This document shows, piece by piece, positions 43,329 to 55,462 of a stretch of DNA of 64,000 nucleotides. Under the pieces are notes generated by a model. It saw only the letters and a program-made list of their open reading frames with translations. It was not told where the DNA came from and ran no database searches. The stretch covers positions 80,088,931 through 80,152,930 of the forward strand of contig NC_080419.1 of assembly GCF_029873635.1 (NCBI RefSeq), in the 5' to 3' direction. The position numbers were made by a program, and so were the translations under genes. The DNA comes from Malania oleifera. Its lineage: Eukaryota > Streptophyta > Magnoliopsida > Santalales > Ximeniaceae. Within the stretch, counting starts at the first letter, position 1. Each line of letters begins with the position of its first letter.

Positions 43329-45939
43329 TTTGCCATAGCAACACCAAAGCTATTTCACTGATCATTGCATACCATGCCATGGCACATACCGAAAGACCAT
43401 TTGGAACTAAAAGAGTAAGAGATTCTGTTATTTCTATTTAAAATATTGGGCAGCCAGTCATGCACCAGTGAATATACACACATCATCATCTGAGTAATTG
43501 TCAGACATAGTCATCAAATTAATAATTAATTACAGTATCTTACCGGAAAAAAAAAGGGCAAAATAAAGAAAGAACACCGTCACTGAAAAGTATCATCTTC
43601 ACAAAAAAATAAATAAATAAAACACCCTTGTTTGGCTGGTATGCTATGTGGTCAGTGTTTTTCATGATCACTATTCATCTTCAACTACCAAAAACAAAAC
43701 AAGAAAAAAGAAAAAAAAAAAAACTGTTCATCATATTTTGTAAAGAGTTCTTCATCTTCAAAAACAAAAAAGTGCAACTCCCTTTTAGTATCATGCCCAT
43801 CAGTGTTGCTATGTATCGGTGCTAGTGTTGAAGAAACTACTGGGTGTTCAGCTGGTTCCTTGAAACCATCAATAAGCATGTCAAAAATCGCTAAAATATA
43901 GTTGAAGACCATATAAATAAGGAAACAAATTATTTGAGGCGATTGTCGTCCCACATTCAGCATCCATCTAACATTGTGTTGTCTTCCTTGGCTAGTGCTA
44001 GATCTGGTTTGGCTTCAAAATGTTGATGCTGCAGATCTTCTGTTATGCCTTATAATACGTCCACATGATAGCACATGAAACTAATAAAAGCATCATAAAG
44101 ATAGTATGTCCACATGTTAAATCTCAATCCTCACATAAACTGAAATAATAAAGTAATTTTTCCCTGAACATTCTTTGTTTCCTTCATGCTGTAGTCCTAG
44201 TTCACAGCATAGTCCCTACTTCCAACTTTGTTCTTGCATCTAGCTTGTGATCCAGTTTTGTGGCGTTGATTTCTTTGTGAATCATCAATTTTGCCTATAA
44301 TGTATTGCTTAAGCCTCACATTTGCTTTGGTTAAAGTAAGCATTCTTTCTGGTTAACTCTTGCAATATGAAATGTGTGTATTGGTCATCTTGAAAGGTTT
44401 TGAGCTGATTGAGATTCTATCTTATTAACAGCAGAGGCAAACTACTCTCTTTTCGGCTACGCAGATTAAAGAGGTACATTAATCTTAGCAATCTATTCTT
44501 TCTTCTCTGGGTTTTAAACTAATTTAAGCTTTTCTTCGTTTAATCATTAATGGCAGCTCTGTTGTGCTTTGTTTTGAGCAAATCCTTTTTATCTATGCAA
44601 TAGTTTGAACAAACATTTTGATGTTTACACAACTTTATGTTTTGTCTCGTTGGAGAATTTTTTTTGCAGATTCAATTTTTTGATTCAATTTTTGCATTTT
44701 AAAATATCATAATTGTTGTTTTTTTTTTTGCAGATTCGGTCGAAAAATTCATTCTTCAAGACTTGCATACCACTTTATGTTTTATTTCGTTGGAGAATTT
44801 GTTTAACTTGACAAAAGGATAAAATGGCGAGGACCAATGCGAGGATAGCTAAAATGGAACTCATAATATGAGTTTTATTTTATAAAGTTTGCTGCACTGA
44901 ATTTATCATACAATTTCACCTTACAAGCTCATATGTGGTTAATTAAGTCTTAAATATTATATGAATTTTAATCCGATTATGATTTTATTGAAAAATATTT
45001 TAATTAAAATTTATCATTATATGTAACAACAATTAAAATATAAATTTATCATACAATTTCAAAATTAAATTATAAATTCATGATGTGGTTTTGAAATAAA
45101 TTCACTTTATTTATGGCCAAGGGATTTTAGGATAATAATTATGAATGAACTTATGCTCCTTCTAATTGATAGAACAAAAAATATATATAATAATGATGAT
45201 AGAAATTAATTTATATTAGTAGTTACAAAAATTGTTGATCCAATTACGTTCAGCAGTAATACAATTTTTTAATTTAATTATCATTAGTTACTCCAAACAT
45301 TAAACCACAAATTTGTCTTGTAGTTTTAAAATATAAATAATTTTGTGTATAGGTTAATTAGTTTTAGAATATCAGTCAACTTATTAAATTAAAATCTCTT
45401 GAAGTTTTAAATTTCAAATTTATAATTCTTTGATCTAAATAACTTTTTACAATTTCATTTATGGTTAACTAAGTTTTAAAACTTATATTAATTTTTTGCA
45501 ACAAAAATGAAATTATAAATTTATCATACAGTTTCAAAAACTAAATCATAAACTCATGAAGTGGTTTTGAAATAAATCCATTTTATTTATGATTTTGGGA
45601 TTTCAAGATAATAATTATGAATAAACTTATGTTCCTTCTAATTAATAGAATTAAAAAATATATAATAACGATGGTAGAAATTAATTTAAATTAGCAATTA
45701 TAAAAAACTTTTAATTCAATTATGATTAGTAATAATAGAAAATTTTAGTTTAATTATCATTAGTTATTATAAACATTAAATTACAAATATATGTTATTGT
45801 TCCAAAATATTAATAGTTTTCTTTTATAGACTAGTTTAAAAATATTAATTAACTTTTTAAATTACAATTTATGGAAAATTTTAAATTTTAAAATTACATT
45901 TTGAACAATTATTTAATAGTTGACGAAACAATTACTTAG
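43329..45939. other. AT-rich spacer with diverged direct repeats
   Basis: No gene is seen. From about 44880 to 45900 a ~475-bp unit is present twice: AAATTTATCATACA, then TCATGATGTGG / TCATGAAGTGG, TTTTGAAATAAAT, GGATAATAATTATGAAT. Related words reappear at 54605-54900 beyond the A-family element, so that element landed in this repeat. Confidence 0.6.
45935..45939 (+). repeat. Target-site duplication CTTAG (left)
   Basis: Directly precedes the left LTR. The right copy is CTTAT (54601-54605), a 4/5 match. Confidence 0.65.
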
Positions 45940-48094
45940 TGTTAACTTTGGTGTATTCCCAAGAGGGGGTGAATTGAAATTTTAAAAAATTATCACTTAA
46001 GTCAATCGATTTAACAGCAGTATTACACAAACGTAAGGTCTGTCTATGCAATTTCAATATGTACAGATAAATATAACGTGCATAAATTAAATCATGCGCA
46101 ACATTCAAAATATAACATACACGTGCGGAAATATAAATTGCGAAAATATAAACAAAGCACACATGATATGTTAACAGAGTTCGCCCAACTGTGCCTACGT
46201 CCCCGCCTCTAGCTCGCAAGTCTAAAGATTTCACTAATGCTCACTTGATGGGTGGAGCGACACCGGTTACAATCAGGTCAATTAAAGGGGTTAACCTCAA
46301 CCAACACGTCTTACTAGGATGGAGCACATAACTTTCCTTACCGGGTCTAAATCAATCTGGGACTATTCAATAGGGCTAGTCTCCCTTTTCAGACCCGTAC
46401 CTGGAATACAACAAATGTATAATACAATTTTTGTGTACACAGAAATATGCTTCTCACACTAAGCATATATGTACTACAATATGCGCAAATAATAATCAAT
46501 CCACACCAAACATGTAAGAACTCAGTGGTGTATATGCACAATTTACACTCAATATAATGATTATACTCAGTCAAACACAAGAATGTTCAAGCAAGCTAAT
46601 CTTTGAAAGCAAAGTATACGAAATTTCAATATCAGATTAGTGTTTCAAAGATGCTAGCAATATTATTCAAACGAACTCAAAAATATTTTCTCAAATTGTA
46701 TCAAGCACAAAAGTTGTTTGAAAACAAGTTTTGTAAAATATTTTACACACAAAAATAATTACTTAAGGAATCTTGCAATGACAATGCAAAGATCCTCAAG
46801 TTAAAGAGTTTTCCCAGCACAAGATTTATCAAGTTAAATTCGTGGGAAGAACCCTAGCCAAACTCTCAACAAAAATCAAACAATACAAATATCAATGAGA
46901 GTATAAGGTTATTTAGGATAAAGCACTGATAATCTAAACACTCTCTCTAGGTTTGAATGATCAAAGAAAACGAAGTAGAGGAGTATTTGGGATAGTATTT
47001 GAAAAAATAGGCTTTTTAAATTTGAGAGGATATTTTGTTAATGATCTTCCTAATCTCTCTCTAATTTTTACAAGTGAGCTCCTATATATAGAAGTTGGGC
47101 AAATTATGACTGTTTAGGACATGTAGGGTATTATTAGGATTGTTTAAAAACATTTAAGCATAATTAACCTTGTTTAAAAAATTTAACCACGGTAAAAATA
47201 ATTTGCCAACTTGAGAGCACTGGTCGACCGGATGCGAGGGTCAGTTGACCAAGTGACAAAGTTTGGTCGATTAGGAGAAATTTGAATTGAAAGTTTGGTC
47301 GACCAGACAAAAGATTCCAAGGCGATTTTTCCATTTCCGCACGAATCGGTCGATTAGGACACTTTGAACTAAAAAGTTCGGTCGACCAGACAGTTGTGGC
47401 ATCTCCCGAGGACCTTCGGTCAACCAGAGCATTGAATTATTTTCCTGATCAATCGATCGAAATGTTAAAGTGTTGACCAGGGGATGTTTAGTTGACTAGC
47501 ATAATTGAACTGGTCTTGTTTGATTGACTGAGTCATGGTCAAATTGTTGATCCAAGCCGGTTCAATCAACCGTGGGATATAGTGCTTTCAAGTACAGTCG
47601 ACCGAACATGCATTTTTAATGCATTTCGGTTCTATTCCTTATGTATATGAACTCGATTCATATAATGATTAATGTTTAAGTCTATAGGGCATTTTTTTAT
47701 AAATTATAGGAAGTCCTAAGATTAGTCTGGGTCTTCTTTTTGACGCCAAAAAAATCCGACGTCGGTCGATCAAAGGGTGATCCCTAAGGTCTTTCTAAGG
47801 TCATGATTTTGTGTAGGGACCTAGAGTCATTCTAAGGTCTTTGAACTTATAGTTCCTACATGCTTGATAAGCATTAAATATTACAGACCTTTTTCCTATT
47901 TACTATTACAGACCCGAATTGAATGATAATATAAATTGCAACATCAACTAATCTTCAGGGTCTTCAGGTTTCAAGCTTTCACGTGCCATCAAATATGAAC
48001 TTGCTAATAAGAACCTGCACACAAACTTGAAAGCCATCAAATACAAAGAGTATTTGTGTATTATCAAAACTGGGAATGACCCATATGGTCAACA
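45940..48094 (-). repeat. 3' LTR of the A-family element (2155 bp)
   Basis: Starts TGTTAACTTTGGTG, ends CCATATGGTCAACA. Carries GGTCGACC-type palindromes at about 47220-47610. Confidence 0.9.
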
Positions 48095-48112
48095 ATCCCC
48101 CCCTTTTTTGAT
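48095..48112 (-). other. Polypurine tract of the A-family element
   Basis: Minus strand reads CAAAAAAGGGGGGGAT, directly before the 3' LTR. Confidence 0.8.
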
Positions 48113-51100
48113 GATGACAAATACTTGTCTATTTCTCTCCCTTTTAGTAATAAGAAAAATGGCCTAAATAAACATTTAAGTATATAGACAAATAATCATC
48201 TAAATACAAGATATGTTTGGGAAAAGGTTTTTAGAAAATTCGGCAGCATGCCATTTGAAAACAAAACATTTTTCCTAAAAATACCTGTATACAAGTGACT
48301 TGATTGAGTAATATATTGACAATATATTCACAACTACTTACTCAAACAGTTCAGTATTCTCAACACATAAAATAGAGTTATAACTTTTAGTCATTTAAGA
48401 AATATAATAGTCATATAATGTAAAAAGAATGACAAAGATAACCTCAGCAATTAAGCACACAAACAATATAACTGGTTATTAAAATATTCAAGTGACATGA
48501 AACACGTAGTTAAACCAAAAATATACACAAACCATTGCAAATGAAACATATCATAAGACTCGTGATGGATTTGAGTTAAAAGCACACGACATGTGATACC
48601 AAATAGAAGGTTTGAGCATAAAAGCAGTCTAACTAGTTTGCGTGTGTTTTCAAGTGACGTTACCAACCAGTTATGCAATTTTGAAAAACATATATGTATA
48701 TAATAATAATGAGGCAAGAGGGAAAATGGTTTTTTTTTGAAATTTGATCTTGCCAAAAGTACGTGTAAATAAATATATATACGTATATAATTAAAATATA
48801 CATCTCCTTTTTAATGTTTGCAAAATGGTGCTGGGGGTTGCTTGCTGAAAAAGAAATTTTAATTTAAAACAAGTAAGCACAAATTTTCTGGTTTGCCAAT
48901 TAAGCACATACTAAAATATAACCAAAAAGCCACAACCATAATAATCCTAAAAATTTAACAATCACATGCAAGATCATATGGCAAATCAAATAACATGTGG
49001 CAAAGAAATATATATCAACTTAAGATTTTCATAAATGCCATTTCGGTTAAACACATGCCACAGTGAGTTCACAATAGATCTAAGCTAAAAGGTGTTGGTG
49101 AGCATAACATGATAAACATTTTAATTTAAGATGCTCCTCCTATCGATTTGAATTATAGCTTAGATGTAATACCTGCTTATACCGGATAGAGAATTATTTC
49201 ATTATGCCAAGTAGTATAAGCCATCAATTCTAATCTTTAAAATCAACTATACTGAGTATTTGTCAATTGCATTTGTCACTTGATTAGTATAGTTGTTCCT
49301 AGAGAATTAAGGCATGCAATAATGTTCATGACCCAAGAACATTCCATATCAAATCATAAGCCTTTAAGCACTAGATATAATGTTTAGGATATTCTCAAGA
49401 GCTTCGATATTCAGTAAACGAAAGTGATGCATATGGATCATTTATGCGCTTCCTATAGAGATGGATTTGAGCCTTTCTAAACGGTTGATGATTATGCTAG
49501 GATGAAGTTTAATTATTTATTTGGTTTCATTCATCCTTTCAAAAATGTTTTAACATTATTTTTATCATAATCATCTTTAGCACAAGATTTTATTTTGGGA
49601 GAATTCCTGTCGAAATTTTGGCAACATGTCGTTTGTAAATTGGACATTTTCTCATAAAACCTGTACTTGATAGGTTCGATTAAGCAATTTATAATTAAGT
49701 TTAAGGCACACGAGAACCTATATCTGCTACCAGCATGAAATACACAACATACTGCATCAGTCATGCAGATGGCGTTCCATACAAGCATGCAAGTAAATAA
49801 ATTTCTGCAACAACCTTGCAGACGGCGTTCCATGCAATCCAGTATTATCAAACAATATATTCAATAATAGTTCACAATACTAGATAATCACAAATCACTA
49901 TCCATCAAGATATAATATGAACAATAAACAACAGTGGATAGTTATGAGTTTAGTATAGTATTGTTATTCATTAAGGCATATGGACATAAATGTTACGAGA
50001 TAAAGAGAGCATTTTAATTTATATAAATATGAAGGATAAAAGCTCCCCCTGAGTTATGCATTCAACTCATTTTATGCCTTTTTCAATTTTTCGACTTCTT
50101 AAGCCAAGTACCCTAAGATTTTCAATGGTTTAATCTTGGCGTGAATGCTTTAGGCTTATTTGAACAAAAAGTCACAACATATATTCGTTTAAGTGTGATA
50201 AGTCTATGTCTGCCTCTTTTTTTTTAATAATATTTCAACACGTGAGAGAGGCTCGAGCTAGAATGGCTTTCGACTTAAAATTGCACATGCATAGGTCTAC
50301 TTGAATTTTATACATTGATCTAGATTGAGACCTAGGCGATCATATTAGTCATTCAGTTCATCTCTAATTACATAAAGCTCTAAAGGATATGACTTAATGA
50401 TTTAAGAGTTTGTGAAGGTAAGATAAATAAATGCTCTTTGTAAATTTAAATCACTAATGGGTATGGAAGAGTATTTAGGACAGATAGGACATTTTTCAAA
50501 ATATTTCTGTGATGGTAATCATGTCCATGCTTGGGCAAAAGAGCATATAGGATATGTGAATGTTGTGAACAATGCTCTTTGGTGATTGGAAAGTATCCTT
50601 TAGATATTATGACAATTTGGAACAAGGATACAAACCAAGGAAAGGATGAATCTATACCTGATATGATCGTGGTTTGGTAAAGATTTCGTATGGAGGGATT
50701 AAACCAAAATTAAAGGATTTACAATTTAAACTCAAAGAGACCAATCCCCTAATGGATGCCTCTAATTTGGTTATAGCTGTGAGAAGCACTCAATATGCAT
50801 TAGTCATTTATGATCAATAGTGCTTTAAGCCTAGAGTGATGACTTGATTTTGATTTAGGCTTTTCACATTCAAAAGTGAGTTTAGGGTATAGTGATATAT
50901 GATATAAGATGGAACCCCAACACTCAATTTTGTGCAATGGACAACAGTGGCTTAACTTAAAGTATTATATTTAAGCATGGGTTAAGCATTTGGAAATATG
51001 TACCTAACAAAGATGCCTAGTCCATTTGGAAGTGGAATTTATCCAATTTTTGAATTAACTTGCTAATCTTATGATTCTTAGTATGGCAAAAGTGCACAGT

Positions 51101-51378
51101 GAATACATATATTAAAAATTTTCATTTTAAGCACAAAACACTTCCTAAGCTTATAGTGATCACAACCCCTAAACCTAGGAACTAAGGGAAAAATTAAAAT
51201 ATTTATACAATTTCTATTGAAATCCAATCTTCCTTAGATCCTACAAGGTTTGCCTTGTTGATTATCCATTTTATTTCCTTTTCTAAGCCTCTGACACTTC
51301 TAAGTAGACAGTTAAACCACACGTGCCCTTTTCTTTCATGAAGTGAGCATATTTTGTATATAAGTGAATTATGCTTAT
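48113..51378 (-). other. Interior of the A-family element without recognisable coding
   Basis: About 3.3 kb with no protease, integrase or RT motif recognised on either strand. It contains scattered AT-rich and weakly repetitive sequence, including ACAACCTTGCAGACGGCGTTCC near 49810 and a related CAGATGGCGTTCC near 49765. Confidence 0.5.
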
Positions 51379-52250
51379 TTAAACTCTTTTTGCTTGATGA
51401 GGCATAAGGATGCTTATGGGATTTATTAAATGACTTTGAACCCTTTTTGAATTTTTTTTTTTTTTTACTCCTAAGGGTTTAATTGAACTAATCTTCTCAC
51501 TTGCAACCTTGGATGTTGATTCAAAATCATTTTCCATTTTTCCTTCTAAACAAGTGATTTTTAGGACCTTCCTAATCTTTCTCTTTTCTAGGATGACATG
51601 ATATTCTTTTAAATCTCCTAGTTGTTTAGCCAACCTTTTGTTTTCCTTTGTCAAGAATGTCTTCTGATTAGACACCCTAACTAGAAATTTGTGCATTTTA
51701 AATAAGGTCTTTTCTAGTTCTAAGGAGGAAGGCATGCTTTCAACAATAAATTCAATATATGATTCATCAGAAGATATATCATAATTATTACATGAATCAT
51801 TGCACGCTTTGTCAATAGGATATCACAAGGAATATCAAATGATCCATCAAACGAATTAACACAATAATTTTCACATGAATCATTGCATGCAATAACAACA
51901 ATATTTTCACAAAGATCCACAGATGATTCTCCATATGATATTTTGCAATAATCAACATAAGAATCATCAATTGCATAACAAACTGAAACAGAAGGTGAAT
52001 CATATACCTCCTCATTGATTACTAGCTCATGATTCGCCACTACCAAATTATCTAATCTTGGAGCTTCTAGAGTGGCAATCTCCTTTTACTGGGCCTCTCC
52101 ATATCTCTTTTCCAGCTCAACCCAGATCTCCTGTGCACTACTATATGCCATAATCTCATGAAAAATATCAGTATCTAAAGCACAGTACAATAAGTCCATG
52201 GCATGTGAATTAATCATATCACAATCATTTTCATTTATTTGTACACATCT
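51379..52250 (-). pseudogene. Gag-like pieces of the A-family element
   Basis: Minus-strand frames from about 52250: words of the copia gag (UBN2) type (EIMAYSSAQEIWVELEKRY), then an acidic, Cys/Asn-rich repeat (CYAIDDSYVDYCKIS) and a Lys/Glu coiled-coil stretch (LTKENKRLAKQLGDLKEYH). SIRE-type gags have a comparable long coiled-coil tail. Decayed. Confidence 0.5.
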
Positions 52251-52437
52251 TCCCTTAGCAGTCACAAGTCAGACCCTCCGGTCCATAAATTTTAAAAATA
52301 TGCTCATTCTAATTTTCCAATAGGTATAATTTACACCACAAAACACTAGAAGACTGGTGACTGACCATCCCTCTCCGAATACACCAATGCGAGCCATTGC
52401 GGTCTTTTGCAAAAACATTTAAGTCTAGTGCAATGAG

Positions 52438-52451
52438 GTTTTGATACCAAT
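52438..52451 (-). other. Primer-binding site of the A-family element
   Basis: Minus strand reads TTGGTATCAAAACC, directly next to the 5' LTR; a diverged tRNA-Met site. Confidence 0.75.
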
Positions 52452-54600
52452 TGTTAGCTTTGGTGCATTCCTAAGAGGGGGGGGGGTGAATTGAAATTTT
52501 AAAAAATTATCGCCTAGGTCAATCGGTTTAACCGCAGTATTACACAAACCTAGGGTCTGTCTATGCAGTTTCAATATGCGCAGATGAATATAACGTGTGT
52601 AAATTAAATCATGTGCAGCATTCATAATATAACATACACGTGCGAAAATATAAACAGAGCACACACAATATGTTATCGGGGTTTGTTCAATTGTGCCTAC
52701 ATCCCCGCCTCTAGCTCGCAAGCCCGAGGATTCCACTAATGCTCACTTAACGGGTGGAGCAGCACCGATTACAATCAGGTCAATTAAAGGGGCTGACCTC
52801 AACCAATACATCTTACCAGGATGGAGCACCTAACTTTCCTAACTGGGTCTAAGCCAGTCCGGGACTATTCAACAGGGCTAGTCTTTTTTTTCAGGCCCGT
52901 GCTTGAAATACAACAAATGTGTAATACAATTTTTACGTATACGAAAATTTGCTTCTCACACTAATAAGATATATACTACAATATGCGCAAATAATAATCA
53001 ATCCACACCAAACAAGTAAGAACTGTAAGGTCAGTGGTATATATGTGCAATCTACACTCAATATAATGATTATACTTAGTCAAGCGCAAGAGTGTTCAAG
53101 CAAGCTAATCTTTGAAAGCAAAGTATATGAAATCTCAATATCAAATTAGTGTTTCAAAGATGCTAGCAATATTATTCAAACGAACTCAAAAATATTTTCT
53201 CAAATTGTATCAAGCACAAGAGTTGTTTGAAAACAAGCTTTGTAAAATATTTTACACACAAAAATAATTACTTAAGGAATCTTGCAATGACAATGCAAAG
53301 ATCCTCAAGTTAAAGAGTTTTCCCAGCACAAGATTTATCAAGTTAAATCTGTGGGAAGAACCCTAGCCAAACTTTCAACAAAAATCAAACAATACAAATA
53401 TTAATAAGAGTATAGGGCTTTTTAGGATAAAGCACTAATAATCTAAACACTCTCTCTAGGCTTGGATGATCAAAGAAAATGAAATAAAGGAGTATTTGGG
53501 ATAGTATTTGGCAAAATAGGCTTTTAAATTTGAGAGGATATTTCATTAATGATCTTGTTAATCTCTCTCTAATTTTTACAAATGAGCCTCTATATATAAA
53601 AGTTGGGCAAATTATGACCGTTAGGACATGTAGGGTATTATTAGGATTGTTTAAAAACATTTAAGCATAATTAACCCTGTTTAAAAATTTTAACCACGGT
53701 AAAAATAATTTGCCAACCTGAGAGCACCGGTCGACCGGAAGCGAGATTCAGTTGACCAAGTGACAATGTTCGGTCAACCGAGAGAAATTTGAACTGAAAG
53801 TTCGGTCGATCAGACAAAGGGTTCAAAGGCGATTTTTCCATTTTTGCGCAGTTTGGTCAATCGGGACACTTTGAACTAAACAGTTCAGTCGACTAGACAG
53901 TTGTGACATCTCGTAAGGACCTTCGGTCGACCAGGGTGTTGAAGTACTTTCCTGGTCAGTCAACCGAAAGGTCAAAGTGTTGACCAGGGGATGTTTGGTG
54001 GACTAGCATAATTGAACTGGTCTTATTCGGTCAATCGAGCCATGGTCAAATTGTTGACCCAGGACGATTCAGTTGATCATGGGATATAGTGTTATCAAGT
54101 ACAGTCGACCGAACATGCATTTTTAGTGCATTTCAGTTCTATTCCCTATGTATATTAACCCTATTCATATAATGATTAATGTTTAAGACTATAGGACATA
54201 TTTTTATAAATTATAGGGAGTCCTAAGGTCAGTCTAGGTCTTCTTTAGGATGCCAAAAAAATCCGGCATCGGTCGACCGAAGGGTGATCCCTAAGGTCTT
54301 TCTAAGGTTATGATTTTGTGTAGGGACCTAGAGTCGTTCTAAGGTCTCTGAGCTTGTAGGTCCTACATGTAATGTAAGCATTAAATATTACAGACCTTAT
54401 CTCTATTTACTATTACAGACCCGAATTGAATGATAATATAAATTACAACATCAATTAATCTTCAGGGTCTTCAGGCTTCAAGCTTTCACGTGCCATCAAA
54501 TATAAACTTGCCAATAAGAACTTGTCTACAAACTTGAAAGTCATCAAATACAAAGAGTATTTATCATTACCAAAACTAGGAATGACCCATAGGGTCAACA
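52452..54600 (-). repeat. 5' LTR of the A-family element (2149 bp)
   Basis: Starts TGTTAGCTTTGGTG, ends CATAGGGTCAACA. Palindrome cluster at about 53727-54112. Confidence 0.9.
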
Positions 54601-55205
54601 CTTATCTTTTCACTCTCAAATAATTATAATGACAAACTCAAAGTATGATCTACGTAAACACCTTTCAAACTCATGTTTTGGTTAATTAAATCTTAAAATT
54701 TATATGGGTTTTAATTTAATTCTCATTTAATTATAGACAATTTTAGTTAATTGATAATCAATTGCTAAAAAAAAATTATAAATTTATCATACAATTCTAA
54801 AATATTAATAATTTATTTATTGGTCAGTTTTAAATTATTAACCAACCTTTTTAAATTACAATTTTTTTTAAGCAATTTAAAAATGTTAAAAACAATTTGA
54901 GAAAAGTAGCTCAACACTTGGGCCATTTAGATCAAAGAATTAATTGAAAAAATTAAAGGAGAATAAGAAGGAAACATATTTTTCATTATTTTTTTTCTTT
55001 ATGTACAAATACTATTAAAAATATTAGCAGTTTTAAGGACCTATTTTTGGGTTGCCAACATTTAGTTACCATTTTGAAATCAAACAAGTTTGTAGTAACA
55101 AATCATGGGTTCATCTAACTTATCCTTTTTATCTTTGAAAATGGAGTTGTTACTTTTTTTTTTTATTTTAAAAAAAAAAAACAAAATGAAGGAAACATAA
55201 ATTTG
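54601..55205. other. AT-rich repeat, right-hand continuation of the 44.9-45.9 kb repeat
   Basis: AAATTTATCATACAATTCT and TTAACCAACCTTTTTAAATTACAATTT match words left of the A-family element. No gene. Confidence 0.55.
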
Positions 55206-55462
55206 TGTTAATCGTCGTAGCTCAAGAGTATATATGTGTGCCCCACAGCCGATGTACAATGTAGAGTCACAGGGGGGGTGATTGACTGTTTTAGCGTATT
55301 AAAAAAATTTTCTCTACAAAACAATAGTCTTGACAAGATGGCAAACAACTATATCACAATATACAAAATATAAATCATGCACGAGACAATAAAATAAAGA
55401 GTAGGGAGAGAAAAACAACACTGATATTTTTACGTGGTTCGGCTCCAAGCCTATTAGCTTCA

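Larger units (their letters stand above)
45940..54600 (-). mobile_element. A-family long-LTR retrotransposon (SIRE-like), mostly non-coding interior
   Basis: LTRs at 45940-48094 (2155 bp) and 52452-54600 (2149 bp), both TGTTA...TCAACA and about 90% identical by eye. A tRNA-Met-type primer-binding site (minus strand TTGGTATCAAAA) abuts the right LTR and an A/G polypurine tract abuts the left one, so it reads on the minus strand. The 4.36-kb interior keeps only gag-like pieces near the primer site (about 51379-52250). The rest shows no pol domains, which fits a non-autonomous, LARD-like or eroded element. Age several million years by LTR divergence. Confidence 0.85.

Noticed and set aside
43628-43963. 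Small frames on both strands
   Set aside because: AT-rich spacer with A-runs; no recognisable domain.
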